From Rossellomorea sp. BNER (GTDB lineage Bacteria; Bacillota; Bacilli; Bacillales; Bacillaceae_B): a stretch of DNA of 64,000 nucleotides. How positions within the stretch are numbered: position 1 is the stretch's first letter; every line of letters begins with the position of its first letter. The notes beneath the pieces were generated by a model, which saw nothing but the letters and a program-made list of their open reading frames with translations, was not told the DNA's origin and did not search any database. The stretch is taken from NCBI GenBank assembly GCA_024213275.1, contig JANAVG010000003.1:248001-312000 (forward strand), read 5' to 3'. Made by a program: the position numbers and the translations under genes. Positions 36,699-46,379 of the stretch are shown in pieces.

Positions 36699-37604
36699 AT
36701 GAATTCACAACTTCGATTTCATACTTTTATAAGAGGGATAATATTTATCGGTTATGCATTAATGATTTTTAAATTATTCATAACGTTTAATCTCCAAAAC
36801 TTTGTGGCTTCAAAAATGCATTTGTATTTGTATTTTGGCCTTGGTGTGTTTATTTTTCTTGGAGCATTACAGGTTGTTAGGGGAACTTCACCCCATGTTG
36901 AGGAGCATCATTGTGGTTGTAAGGGACATGAACTGCCGAAAGGGGCTTTTCGATCAATTCTCGTTTATAGTCTTTTTGTCCTTCCAATTTTAGCAGGTTT
37001 TCTATTTCCGAATAATCTTCTTGATAGCTCCGTTGCCGCGAAAAGAGGAGTGAAATATGGGGAAGGGTTATTCGCCAAACCACCTTCTTCATCAGAACAA
37101 ATCACTGAAGAAGAAGCATCTGAGAACCCCAAGGAAAACATTTTTGATATCACACCAACCATTGATAGTAATGCTGAATTTCCATTAGAATCTGATTTTG
37201 AAAAATTAAAAGAAAAGGTTTATTCTGCTGAAAAGATATATGTAAGAGAGGAACAATTCATTCCTACCTTAAGTGTGATTGATGAAAATGTAGAAGAATT
37301 TGTTGGAAGAGAGATCCAAATGACAGGCTTTGTCTATAAGGATGAAAGTTTTCCTAGAGATGAAATCGTTATATCTAGATTCACCCTAACTTGTTGTGTT
37401 GCCGATGCGTCCGTTTACGGGCTTCTAGCTAAAGACGCTTCACTCTCTAATTTAGAACCTGATACATGGATTAAAGTAAGCGGTATTATCGATACGATCG
37501 AATATAATGGCAATAAGATGCCGGTTATCAAAAAACCTGTTTTTGAAGTCATTCAAGTCCCTGAAAATCCTTATGTTGAAGAGTTTTATATGAGAATTGA
37601 GTAG
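36699..37604 (+). CDS. TIGR03943 family membrane protein (YcgQ-like)
   Basis: 301 aa. Three to four N-terminal membrane helices enclose a Cys/His loop (HVEEHHCGCKGHE) that could bind metal. The C-terminal hydrophilic domain contains FTLTCCVADASVYGLL and WIKVSGIID, an OB-like region typical of the family. It is co-transcribed with the permease and probably forms a complex with it. Confidence 0.85.
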   Translation: MNSQLRFHTFIRGIIFIGYALMIFKLFITFNLQNFVASKMHLYLYFGLGVFIFLGALQVVRGTSPHVEEHHCGCKGHELPKGAFRSILVYSLFVLPILAGFLFPNNLLDSSVAAKRGVKYGEGLFAKPPSSSEQITEEEASENPKENIFDITPTIDSNAEFPLESDFEKLKEKVYSAEKIYVREEQFIPTLSVIDENVEEFVGREIQMTGFVYKDESFPRDEIVISRFTLTCCVADASVYGLLAKDASLSNLEPDTWIKVSGIIDTIEYNGNKMPVIKKPVFEVIQVPENPYVEEFYMRIE

Positions 37605-37626
37605 GGGTGGAGTGACAATTAAGTGA

Positions 37627-37668
37627 GCAAAGTAGTGAATAGACCAAAAGATTTGCTACTTTTTTTAT
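37627..37668 (+). terminator. Terminator of the permease pair
   Basis: AAAGTAG pairs with CTACTTT (alternatively AGCAAA with TTTGCT), followed by T7. Confidence 0.65.
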
Positions 37669-37719
37669 TCATAAAGATTATTCTACTCATCCTTTCAAAC
37701 ATCATGCACCCTTCCATGT

Positions 37720-38030
37720 CCCCATCTCATTTACTCTGTGAATTGGCAGTAAAGGTTTTATCTTGTGTAGCAGACTCACCCAATGTCACCTAGCTTTATA
37801 TGAATTTCGTATTCCTCGCGGCGGAAGTATGCCACTAACTTCCTTCACTGTTCAGGACCCGCAATATAGAGGTGCACCCATACCGGGTACACTTTAAGAA
37901 AGCCAGTCAGAATCCCTCCGACTAGCTAATTTGATAAGATAGAGTTCAAAAGGGTGTATTTTATCCCGCTTCTAAATGGAGTAAGACTTCCGACCCTTAA
38001 CAAGTAGAGGATGACCACACTGATGGTTTC
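37720..38030 (-). ncRNA. Unassigned structured element with three consecutive hairpins
   Basis: Three adjacent hairpins: 37823-37843 (GGAAGT/ACTTCC), 37872-37892 (GTGCACCC/GGGTACAC, one wobble) and 37901-37927 (AGCCAGTCAGA/TCCGACTAGCT, two wobbles). The wobble positions are G-U pairs only when read on the minus strand, as RNA from downstream of the siderophore-binding gene. It is more GC-rich than its surroundings and has no ORF. It could be the 3' end or omega-RNA of a lost IS200/IS605-type element, but no TnpB gene is present. Boundaries are approximate. Confidence 0.35.
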
Positions 38031-38033
38031 ACT

Positions 38034-39032
38034 TTATTGTTCTAAAAAGAATTTCTCAATATCATCTAACAATAAGTTAGCTGCTTTTACCCCGCCAGCG
38101 GTATTCCAAATAGTATCACTGACTTCATACGCATTGTCTGCTTTAACGACTTCTAAGTTTTGCCACAGGGGATCTTTTGTCCAATCTTTTGCCCACTTTT
38201 CAGCATCTGCTTTTGTTTCTTTGTCTGCATAGGTGAAATAGAACAGGATGTCTCCATCCATTTCAGGGATGATTTCTTTGTTTTCAGAGGTGTAAGCAAA
38301 TTGATCATCAGGTTGTGTGGCAAATAATTCTTCTAAGTTAGAAGGACGTTTAAATCCTAATTCTCCTAGAATTACTCCTGAGAAGGAGTCAGTGTAGTAA
38401 ATACGTGTTTGACCTGCCATGAAACGAACGACTGACACTTCTTGATTTGTTTTATCACCAAGTTTTTCTTTTAACTCAGCTACACGGTCATTATACTTTT
38501 CAAGGACTTTTTGTCCTTCTGCTTCTTTATTTAATGCTTTTGCGTAGAATTCGAAGTTCTCTTTCCATTCACCTTTAAGTGTTTCAGAATAAACAGTTGG
38601 CGCAATTGATTCCAATTTATTATAGATTTTTTCATGGCGCAGTTTATTACCGATGATAAGATCAGGCTCAAGGGCAGCGATTTTTTCTAAGCTTGGTTCA
38701 CTTTCAAGTCCCACATTTTCGACGCCTTCCATATCATCTGAAATGTGCTCATACCATGGATCTCCTAACCAAGACTGAACAGCTCCAATAGGCTTCACCT
38801 CCATTGCTAATAGGGCTTCAGTTCCTTCATTTGTTAAGATGACAATTTTTTCAGGATTTTCTGGCACTTCCGTAGTGCCCATAGCATGTTCGACAGTATA
38901 GGTAGATGCTTCTCCATTGACTCCTTCTTCAGACCCTGTATTTTTTTCTCCACTATTATTGCCACATGCAGCTAAAACAGCAAGTGTTAACAATAAAGGG
39001 AAATATACAAGCCATTTGAATATAGCCTTCAC
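38034..39032 (-). CDS. Iron-siderophore ABC transporter, substrate-binding lipoprotein
   Basis: About 332 aa class III binding protein. Signal peptide with lipobox VLAAC, then AMGTTEVPENPEKIVILTNE, EPSLEKIAALEPDLIIG and WNTAGGVKAANLLLDD, like B. subtilis YfiY (schizokinen/arthrobactin uptake). The GTG at 39032 is preferred to the ATG at 39053 because GGGGGG lies six bases upstream of it. The partner permease and ATPase genes are about 1 kb away on the opposite strand. Confidence 0.88.
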   Translation of the reverse strand: MKAIFKWLVYFPLLLTLAVLAACGNNSGEKNTGSEEGVNGEASTYTVEHAMGTTEVPENPEKIVILTNEGTEALLAMEVKPIGAVQSWLGDPWYEHISDDMEGVENVGLESEPSLEKIAALEPDLIIGNKLRHEKIYNKLESIAPTVYSETLKGEWKENFEFYAKALNKEAEGQKVLEKYNDRVAELKEKLGDKTNQEVSVVRFMAGQTRIYYTDSFSGVILGELGFKRPSNLEELFATQPDDQFAYTSENKEIIPEMDGDILFYFTYADKETKADAEKWAKDWTKDPLWQNLEVVKADNAYEVSDTIWNTAGGVKAANLLLDDIEKFFLEQ

Positions 39033-39153
39033 TTGTGTCCCCCCATTTGACATTAATTTAAATCGCTCCTTATGTTGTTTCTCTTGTATTATTTATAAGC
39101 ATTTGATGAGCCTCCTTTCTCATTAAGCTATGAAATTAGTAATAAGGAGGTAA

Positions 39154-39258
39154 CTGACAAACGTTGATAAAGAAAAAACTAGATATATCCCTTTTGCAAG
39201 ATATAGATTTGATGTTATCGGCCCATTAGTACAAATCTTTGTTTTGAACAATCATTAA
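39154..39258 (+). pseudogene. Transposase N-terminal remnant
   Basis: An AAGGAGG SD (39144-39150) precedes a 34-codon frame starting at CTG (probably a mutated ATG): TNVDKEKTRYIPFARYRFDV then IGPLVQIF, then a stop. This resembles the start of DDE/rve-type transposases of the form EKTRxIALFRYxxIxPLV. No downstream part is seen. Confidence 0.45.
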
Positions 39259-40079
39259 CAATCTCTATTTTAAAAGTACAAACTTTGTTTTAAATTTATA
39301 TCAAGAAAAAGCGGAACAAGAAGTAATTATTTCCTTTTGATCCAAAATAAGAGGTCAGGAAAAACAGCCAAGGAAAAAAAGAATATTTAACTAAACAATG
39401 ATCGTTATTGTATAGGAAAGCTAGTAAAAGTTCACTTTGACTAAGTTCCTTTCGTTTATAACCCATCCATTCTGTCATGTGATAGGTTACCGAGTATGGT
39501 ATCTCAAGCAAGTAGTTTAAATTTTAAAAAAACTGAAGGGATAAAACTCTATCCTTTTGTGATTTGAAAAAGCAGTATGACATAGATTCAATTAGAAAAT
39601 ATAACTTTCAAATGAAACTCATCCTCCTTTCTCTTCCGTAAGCTTTAAATCCCTTTTTCTAGTAGACTCTCATATCCAAACCTATTTTAGTAGAATTCAA
39701 ACATGTGACCTATTGCATTCTCTCTTTCAATTCATAATATAAAGTATTGCAATGTGATAGAGGGAAGTTTTCCAGAACATAAGTCATGTTAGTAAAAAAA
39801 CCTGTCCATGTATTTGTGCTTCAGATTCTTAAACAATTAGATAACTGCAAAAAGAGTATTTTTGTTGTTGGAAGCCAGTTCTTAATGGGTGTTTTCTAGA
39901 TACATTTTAATATGCTTTAACTAGTCCAAAAGTTTTCGCAGGTTAAAAATGAACAATCTTTTACCAAATAAGAACTGGAGAATTTGATAGATTTTGAAAT
40001 TATAGTGGTTTAAGGATTAAAAGGTAGATAAGGAACGTGTAAATAGAAATTTAAAAGTAGCAATAAAGGAGCAGGTATT
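39259..40079. other. Long intergenic stretch, no gene seen
   Basis: About 820 bases of AT-rich DNA between the transposase remnant and the siderophore permease genes. ORFs here are short and lack SDs or family features. I looked for a Fur box and did not find a convincing one. It is probably decayed mobile DNA. Confidence 0.5.
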
Positions 40080-41084
40080 ATGCTTTTGAAATCAGAGGCT
40101 GCAAAGATTTTTACATTGTTTATAAGTGTCCTACTATTATTGTTTGGAGTCTGTGCAAGTATTGTTTACGGATATACAGATACCTCGTGGCAGATGGCCT
40201 ATGAAGCATTTACAGCTTTCAATGGTACAAATGAACATCTTATTTTGAAAAGTGTCCGCTTGCCCAGAGCAATCATTGCGGCAGTTGTAGGAGCTTGTCT
40301 TGCAGTAGCGGGTGCACTCATGCAGGCGTTAACGAAAAACCCATTAGCTTCACCAGGTGTTTTCGGGATTAATGCGGGTGCTGGATTTTTTGTTGTCGTG
40401 GCAGTTGCTGTCTTTCAAATTAATTCATTGCAATCATTTACTTGGATTTCTTTTCTGGGAGCTGCGATGGCGGCCATTATTGTCTATTTTGTAGGGGCAG
40501 TTGGAAGAGAAGGATTAACACCCGTAAAACTAACATTAGCAGGAGCTGCAATAGCCGCCTTATTTTCATCTCTGACACAAGGATTATTAGCAGTGAATGA
40601 AGCAGCGCTTGAACAAGTCTTATTCTGGTTAGCAGGATCTGTTCAAGGGAGAAAGATGGAAATGCTGTATGCCGTTCTACCATACGTTACTGTTGGTTTT
40701 ATCGGGAGCTTGTTATTAGCTCCGAAGATTAACGTATTAACTATAGGAGAGGATATTGCCAAAGGTCTTGGTCAACGAACAGGCAGTGTGAAGATTATGA
40801 CAGCACTAGTGATCATTATTCTTGCGGGAAGTGCCGTTTCTATTGCTGGACCTATCGGTTTTATTGGAATTGTGGTTCCTCACTTTGCCAGATATTTAGT
40901 TGGGACAGATCTTAGATGGATTTTACCTTATAGTGCTGTTTTAGGCGGAATTTTATTGTTAACTGGAGATATTGGAGCCCGTTATATAATCATGCCTAAA
41001 GAAGTCCCTGTTGGAGTGGTGACTGCCTTTATAGGAACTCCATTTTTTATATACATCGCACGTAAGGGGAGGCAAAAGCCATGA
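40080..41084 (+). CDS. Iron-siderophore ABC transporter permease (first)
   Basis: 334 aa FecCD-family permease with about nine or ten helices. RLPRAIIAAVVGACLAVAGALMQ, NPLASPGVFGINAGA, and GPIGFIGIVVPHFAR are the family blocks. It corresponds to YfiZ of B. subtilis. The stop overlaps the next permease by four bases. Confidence 0.9.
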   Translation: MLLKSEAAKIFTLFISVLLLLFGVCASIVYGYTDTSWQMAYEAFTAFNGTNEHLILKSVRLPRAIIAAVVGACLAVAGALMQALTKNPLASPGVFGINAGAGFFVVVAVAVFQINSLQSFTWISFLGAAMAAIIVYFVGAVGREGLTPVKLTLAGAAIAALFSSLTQGLLAVNEAALEQVLFWLAGSVQGRKMEMLYAVLPYVTVGFIGSLLLAPKINVLTIGEDIAKGLGQRTGSVKIMTALVIIILAGSAVSIAGPIGFIGIVVPHFARYLVGTDLRWILPYSAVLGGILLLTGDIGARYIIMPKEVPVGVVTAFIGTPFFIYIARKGRQKP

Positions 41085-42136
41085 AAAAATATCAGCCTTT
41101 TAGAATTGGTAAAAACTTTGTGTCTTTGCTGCTTGATAAAAAGGCAGCAATTGTTATTACCACCCTTGCCGTGTTGTCAGCGATTGTTTTACTTACGAGT
41201 GCAGGCATTGGTGAGATAATACTAAATCCTTTTCAAGTGTTTATGACCTTGTTAGGTTATGGCGAGAAAATGGATTTACTTGTAGTTCAATCTTTTAGGA
41301 TGCCAAGAATATTAATTGCTCTATTAGCAGGAATTTGTCTAGGAAGTGCTGGAGCAATCCTCCAAAGTTTAATCAGGAATCCTCTGGCTTCACCTGATAT
41401 TATCGGAATTACCGGCGGGGCAGCTATTGCCGTTGTTGGTTTCTTTGCTTACTTCAGTGATAGTAGCAACTCACTAACTATTAGCATTCATTGGCTACCT
41501 ATAGCCGCTTTTTTAGGCGCTACGTTAATTGGTTTATTGGTTTATTTTCTTTCATGGAAAAAGGGTGCCTCTTCATTTCGGCTTGTTTTAATTGGAATCG
41601 GAATGAGCATGCTGGCTCAATCTATAACAACCCTTCTCATGATTCAAGGGCCGATCTATCGCGCTTCTGAAGCAAATGTATGGATTACGGGATCTGTTTA
41701 TGGTGCGTCTTGGGAACAGGTTCACATTCTAGCACCAGTTACGTTAATTTTTGTTTTAATCAGTTTTGTATCCTCAAGAAATATTAACATTCAAGAACTC
41801 GGTGAAGAGATAGCAACAGGTGTGGGAAGTACTGTTCAAAAAAACCGCTTTTTATTGCTTCTTCTTAGTACAGCTTTAACAGGTAGTGCTGTTGCTTTTG
41901 CTGGGGGTATAGGATTTGTAGGTTTAATAGCTCCTCACATTGCAAGAAGGTTGGTTGGTTCCTCTTTTGGAGCCTTGTTACCTGTAGCAGCGTTAATCGG
42001 CGGTTTACTTGTCATGATAGCAGATTTGATAGGTAGAACTTTATTCGCACCATTGGAAGTTCCGGCTGGTGTATTTACAGCGGCGATTGGAGCACCGTAC
42101 TTTATTTATCTATTGTATAAAACTAGAAATTCTTAA
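41081..42136 (+). CDS. Iron-siderophore ABC transporter permease (second)
   Basis: 351 aa FecCD-family permease: FRMPRILIALLAGICLGSAGA, NPLASPDIIGITGG, GGIGFVGLIAPHIARRL. It corresponds to YfhA and heterodimerises with the preceding permease. Start overlaps the preceding stop (ATGA). Confidence 0.9.
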   Translation: MKKYQPFRIGKNFVSLLLDKKAAIVITTLAVLSAIVLLTSAGIGEIILNPFQVFMTLLGYGEKMDLLVVQSFRMPRILIALLAGICLGSAGAILQSLIRNPLASPDIIGITGGAAIAVVGFFAYFSDSSNSLTISIHWLPIAAFLGATLIGLLVYFLSWKKGASSFRLVLIGIGMSMLAQSITTLLMIQGPIYRASEANVWITGSVYGASWEQVHILAPVTLIFVLISFVSSRNINIQELGEEIATGVGSTVQKNRFLLLLLSTALTGSAVAFAGGIGFVGLIAPHIARRLVGSSFGALLPVAALIGGLLVMIADLIGRTLFAPLEVPAGVFTAAIGAPYFIYLLYKTRNS

Positions 42137-42152
42137 AAGGGGGAGACATCCT

Positions 42153-42947
42153 ATGAGTACAATCGAAACTCAAGCATTAACATTGTCATATGGGGATACG
42201 ATTATCATTAATGAACTTGATTTAGAAATTCCTAAAGGGGAAATAAGTGTTTTTATTGGCAGTAATGGTTGTGGGAAATCTACTCTACTCAGATCATTAG
42301 CTCGATTATTAAAGCCGAAACAAGGATCTGTTTTGCTAGAAGGGAAATCTATAGCCAAACAGTCGACGAAAGATGTTGCAAAACAACTGGCAATTTTACC
42401 GCAAGGCCCAACAGCACCGGAAGGCTTGACTGTATTACAACTTGTAAAGCAAGGGAGATACCCTCATCAAAATTGGTTGAAACAATGGTCTCCTGCCGAT
42501 GAAAAAGCCATCCAAGATGCTCTTAATGCTACAGGTATGAGTGAATTTAAAGAAAGACCCGTTGATTCTCTTTCAGGAGGACAACGTCAAAGAGCTTGGA
42601 TTGCGATGACTTTAGCACAGGATACAAATATTATTTTACTCGATGAGCCAACGACTTATCTTGATATGACTCATCAAATTGAAATTCTTGACCTGCTTTT
42701 TGAATTAAATGAAAAAGAAAACCGGACAATCGTAATGGTTCTCCATGATTTAAATTTAGCTTGCCGATATGCTCATCATTTAATTGCTATTAAAGATAAA
42801 AAAATATTCGCTCAAGGCCGCCCTGAAGAAGTGATAAGCTACTCACTAGTACAAAATGTATTTCATATGAACTGTGAGGTCATTACAGACCCATTGTTTG
42901 GCACACCACTTTGTATCCCGCACGGTAAAGGCAGATGTATCATTTAA
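42153..42947 (+). CDS. Iron-siderophore ABC transporter ATP-binding protein
   Basis: 264 aa FepC-type ATPase. Walker A GSNGCGKST, signature LSGGQRQRAWIAMTLAQ, Walker B ILLDEPTTYLD, and switch VLHDLNLACRYAHHL. Resembles B. subtilis YusV, the shared siderophore ATPase. The frame is open from 42069 but AAAAGGGGGAG lies before the ATG at 42153. Confidence 0.93.
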   Translation: MSTIETQALTLSYGDTIIINELDLEIPKGEISVFIGSNGCGKSTLLRSLARLLKPKQGSVLLEGKSIAKQSTKDVAKQLAILPQGPTAPEGLTVLQLVKQGRYPHQNWLKQWSPADEKAIQDALNATGMSEFKERPVDSLSGGQRQRAWIAMTLAQDTNIILLDEPTTYLDMTHQIEILDLLFELNEKENRTIVMVLHDLNLACRYAHHLIAIKDKKIFAQGRPEEVISYSLVQNVFHMNCEVITDPLFGTPLCIPHGKGRCII

Positions 42948-43249
42948 GAATGAGGACTAAATTATGTAAAGACATACAAAAAGGAACAAACCTATTAAAT
43001 TTAATCAATTCAATTGTGATTAGACAAATCCAATAAAAAAAACCAGGATTTAATGGGGAAATAGTGCCTCCAACCTGTCGATAATTTCAATAGGCCATTT
43101 CTCATAGCAAAACAGTTACTAGATAACCCTAATTCATTAGCCCTATATGTTTAACTCGATCCAACCAAACATGAACATATGGGAGAGTAAATGGCTATCA
43201 AAGTTTCGAGTATAAATATCGCAGAATAGGGTGGAAAGGAGTAAAAAGC
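42948..43249. other. Intergenic, no gene seen
   Basis: AT-rich spacer after the siderophore ATPase gene, without a clear terminator, repeat or ORF. Confidence 0.45.
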
Positions 43250-43527
43250 TTGTATTCACCAACTAAAGATCCACACTGGACAAAATCTTTTATTATTCTA
43301 GTGGTTGGGATTTTGTTTGTGTTAATGTCCTTTCAAATGCTTATCCCCACACTGCTGCCATACATAAAATCATTAGGGGCTTCAGGTCTAGAAAATGGGT
43401 CTAATTACAGCCTTTTTTCTATTTTGGCGGCACTTAGACATCCATTAATTTACATTTGATTAAGCATAAAGTTCGGAAGCAGGTTATATTACATGATCCG
43501 TTGCCAGCACTTATTGTGGAGTCATAG
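43250..43527 (+). pseudogene. Decayed MFS transporter start fused to unrelated tail
   Basis: TTG start with GGAAAGGAG upstream. The first 55 codons are a good MFS N-terminus (DPHWTKSFIILVVGILFV, LLPYIKSLGASGLENG). Then GLITAFF appears in the +1 frame, LFSILAALRHPLIYI back in the original frame, and a stop at 43457. In the third frame HKVRKQVILHDPLPALIVES to a stop at 43527 looks like the C-terminus of another protein. The transporter core is gone. Confidence 0.6.
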
Positions 43528-43767
43528 AATATGAGGCGAAGCCAAACATGGTTTTGCCTTTTTAGCTTATTTATGTAATTACTAATGAGAAAAAGGATAG
43601 TACAACCTTTGAATGGTAATCATGTTTGTAAATTCTTTTGATTAAAATTTACAATTTGACTAGTTGAATAGAGATGTTGTGAATGGGATAATAAGTCTAC
43701 AAAGTTACTGAAAATTCCATCTTTAAAGATGGAATAAACATGGTTATGAAATAAGGAGATGTAGATA

Positions 43768-44583
43768 GTGAATCTTAAAGATGAACTGAAGAAATTAATG
43801 TTATTGAAGGACTGTGAATTACAAACAATAAATTTAGATCCAATTATTAAAGAAATGTTAAGGCAAATCGGGTCTACAGATCCTGAACTCCGTGATCATA
43901 TGATCTATATATTTTTTTCTAGGTTAATTCAGGGAGATTTTTTAAAAGGTGATCAACTACAATACATATTAGAAATCACAATGGATAATGATCATTTATT
44001 TTACAGAATAGAAGAAATCAATACGGACGGCGTTTTTACTAGATCATTTTCATCTCTTGTCATGGCATTAGTGATAGAAGTGGATATCAAGAAAACCTTT
44101 CTTCCTCAAGATCTTGTAATGAAAGCATTTAATAGAACAATAGAATATTTTCATAAAGAAAGAGACTTGAGAGGCTATGTAGAAGAAAAAGGTTGGGCAC
44201 ATAGTGTTGCACATGGTGCAGATTTAATGGAAGCATTAATTAAGCATCCCAAAATAAATACCAGGTATTATAGAGAAGCGTTAGCAGCAATTGAACAATT
44301 CGTTTTAAGAGATCATGGAGTATACATAGATGATGAAGATGAACGACTCGTCTTTCCAATTGAAGCGATGCTGAAGTGGGAAACGGTAGAAATTGTTGAA
44401 TGGATCCATGGTTTAGACTCGAAAGTTCTGAAGGTAAAAGGAGAAACCAGATATTTTCATCTGAAAATCAATACCTCCCATTTTTTAAAATCTCTTTATT
44501 TTCGTTTGAAATTTAATGAGAGCAAAGCTTTTATATGTCCACATATTGAAGGAGTTCTTAAAAACATCCATGATGATCATTAA
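43768..44583 (+). CDS. DUF2785 domain-containing protein
   Basis: 271 aa all-helical protein. The signature GWAHSVAHGADLMEALIKHP is diagnostic for DUF2785. Function is unknown. GTG start with AAGGAGAT upstream. The next gene follows after about 30 bases with a good SD, so the two are probably an operon. Confidence 0.85.
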   Translation: MNLKDELKKLMLLKDCELQTINLDPIIKEMLRQIGSTDPELRDHMIYIFFSRLIQGDFLKGDQLQYILEITMDNDHLFYRIEEINTDGVFTRSFSSLVMALVIEVDIKKTFLPQDLVMKAFNRTIEYFHKERDLRGYVEEKGWAHSVAHGADLMEALIKHPKINTRYYREALAAIEQFVLRDHGVYIDDEDERLVFPIEAMLKWETVEIVEWIHGLDSKVLKVKGETRYFHLKINTSHFLKSLYFRLKFNESKAFICPHIEGVLKNIHDDH

Positions 44584-44612
44584 AAAAAATTAGATAGAGT
44601 GGGAGGAATTGT

Positions 44613-45527
44613 ATGAATGAGGCATTTTTAAAATTAAAGATACCAGAACTTCAAACATGTTTAAGTATATCTGAAATTAATAAAGGTTTTTCTGGTGACA
44701 AGAAATATTTGGTGGAATTCGAGGGCGGTAGTAACTATTTTTTAAGAACAGCTAGCCTATCGGATTATCCTAGAAAAGAAGCAGAGTTTAAGATTTTAAA
44801 AGTAATGAAAAATGATGAGGTTCTTGCACAAGAACCAATTAAGTTGGGGAAGATTGAAGAACTGGGAATTTGTTATTATTTATTAACCTATTTAGAAGGA
44901 CGGGATGCGAGTGAACTTTTACCTAATCTAACTGAAAAACAGCAATATGAAATCGGTTGGAGAGCTGGGAAAGATTTAGCGACAATGAATGCATATCCTG
45001 CACCCATTACTATTGATTCTTGGTATGACAGAATAATGGAAAAGCATCATAGATACGTGAATGCCTATCGTACATGTGGATTAAGGATAAAAGGGGATGA
45101 GAAGATCCTAGAGTATATAGAAAATAACCATCATTACATAAAGAATAGACCGAATCGATTTCAGCATGATGACTTTCATGTTGGGAACATCCTTGTAAAT
45201 GGTGGCGAGTATGGGGGAGTGATTGATTTTAATCGATTTGACTGGGGAGATCCCTTTCATGAATTTGTGAAAGTGGCTTTATTTAGTCTAGAGGTGAGTG
45301 TTCCATTTTCAAGAGGTCAAATAAATGGATATTTCAATCAAGGGGTTCCAGAAGAATTTTGGAAACTCTACTGTCTATATACAGGGATGAACATCTTTTC
45401 TTCTATTGTGTGGTCGTTGAAAGTTACACCAGATCGAATCGAGGAAATGATGGAAAGACTGTATCGAATTTTAGGGGAGCATAAGTATTTCGAGTTGGAA
45501 AAACCTGAATGGTATAGTCAGGTTTAA
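44613..45527 (+). CDS. Aminoglycoside phosphotransferase family kinase
   Basis: 304 aa protein-kinase-like fold. The Brenner motif is HDDFHVGNILV (catalytic Asp, metal-binding Asn) and the DFG-equivalent is GVIDFNRFDWGDPFHEF. The lid LLTYLEGRDASELL is present. It is a member of the APH family, which includes antibiotic and metabolite kinases (for example macrolide or choline/fructosamine kinases); resistance is not established. Confidence 0.85.
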   Translation: MNEAFLKLKIPELQTCLSISEINKGFSGDKKYLVEFEGGSNYFLRTASLSDYPRKEAEFKILKVMKNDEVLAQEPIKLGKIEELGICYYLLTYLEGRDASELLPNLTEKQQYEIGWRAGKDLATMNAYPAPITIDSWYDRIMEKHHRYVNAYRTCGLRIKGDEKILEYIENNHHYIKNRPNRFQHDDFHVGNILVNGGEYGGVIDFNRFDWGDPFHEFVKVALFSLEVSVPFSRGQINGYFNQGVPEEFWKLYCLYTGMNIFSSIVWSLKVTPDRIEEMMERLYRILGEHKYFELEKPEWYSQV

Positions 45528-45539
45528 TAGAATTAAAGC

Positions 45540-45642
45540 GGGCTATCCAAAACCAATGTGCCAGGAACCATCTTTAATTTATGGAAACCTTTAAAATATC
45601 TTCTATATGGACGAGTTGCCAAGACACGTTTTGGGACAGCCC
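45540..45642. repeat. Multi-stem gene-end repeat, degenerate copy
   Basis: Outer arms GGGCTATCCAAAAC/GTTTTGGGACAGCCC (one mismatch, one bulge) between convergent genes. Interior shares CCAGGAACCAT, GAAACCTTTAAAA and ATCTTCTATAT with the copy at 29828, but the middle stem is eroded. Confidence 0.7.
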
Positions 45643-45651
45643 TATTATTTA

Positions 45652-46341
45652 TTAAGAATAAGCAGTTAGAATTACAGCAGCTCCATTAAATAATGCATGG
45701 ATAATAATTGCAGGAATAATGGATTTTGTTTTTTCATAGGTGAGAGCAAAAACTACTCCACAAATAAAGTTAACAGGTAGTGCGTTGTAAGTAGGGATAT
45801 GAACAATTGTAAAAATAGAACTACTAAAAATGACTGACCAAAAAATCCCACACCTTATCCGGAACCATTTATAAAAAAAACCTCGATAAAGAATTTCCTC
45901 ATATATCGGTGATATTATTCCTGCAGAAATAATTGCTATAAATAGGTTGAAGATTGAAAGGTTACTTTTGATACTTTCGGTTTTTGTGTTTTCAGTACCA
46001 ATATCAATAAAGGATAAAAGGACAAAGATGATTGTGCTCGCAGTGATTAAAGCTATTGTCCATAAAATAATTTTCCAACAATACCTTTTAGGAAAAGATC
46101 TTACTCCAACTTTTTTCCATGAGTATTGATACGGTTTTAAACTTATTAAATAAATGGCTGTTAAGAAAATAATGGCCATGATTAGACCAGTTAAGGTGCC
46201 AGAATATAGTTCATTATCAAATAATTGTTTAAGGTGATTTTTGACGAATGTTTCAATAAAAATAGGAACAAATAGTAGCGTAAGCAACAATAATGAAATG
46301 AACTCTTTTACTCCCCATTGGTTACTTTCTGAAAATTGCAT
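45652..46341 (-). CDS. CPBP family intramembrane metalloprotease (Abi)
   Basis: About 229 aa with six or more membrane helices. The active-site motifs are EEILYRGFFYKWF (Glu-Glu and Arg), FTIVHIPTY, and IIHALFNGA. The family ranges from prenyl-protein-type proteases to bacteriocin immunity proteins; the substrate is unknown. The ATG at 46341 follows GGGAGG; the upstream TTG at 46356 includes that SD and is unlikely. It is divergent from a MerR gene. Confidence 0.85.
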   Translation of the reverse strand: MQFSESNQWGVKEFISLLLLTLLFVPIFIETFVKNHLKQLFDNELYSGTLTGLIMAIIFLTAIYLISLKPYQYSWKKVGVRSFPKRYCWKIILWTIALITASTIIFVLLSFIDIGTENTKTESIKSNLSIFNLFIAIISAGIISPIYEEILYRGFFYKWFRIRCGIFWSVIFSSSIFTIVHIPTYNALPVNFICGVVFALTYEKTKSIIPAIIIHALFNGAAVILTAYS

Positions 46342-46379
46342 TTTCCTACCTCCCAAAATGTGCTAATTTAATTGTAGTA

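Noticed and set aside
39296..39511. 71-codon ORF on the minus strand in the siderophore gap
   Set aside because: No SD, no family resemblance, composition of AT-rich noncoding DNA.
44613..45527. Aminoglycoside resistance gene
   Set aside because: Only the broad APH fold is supported; nothing in the sequence identifies an antibiotic substrate.
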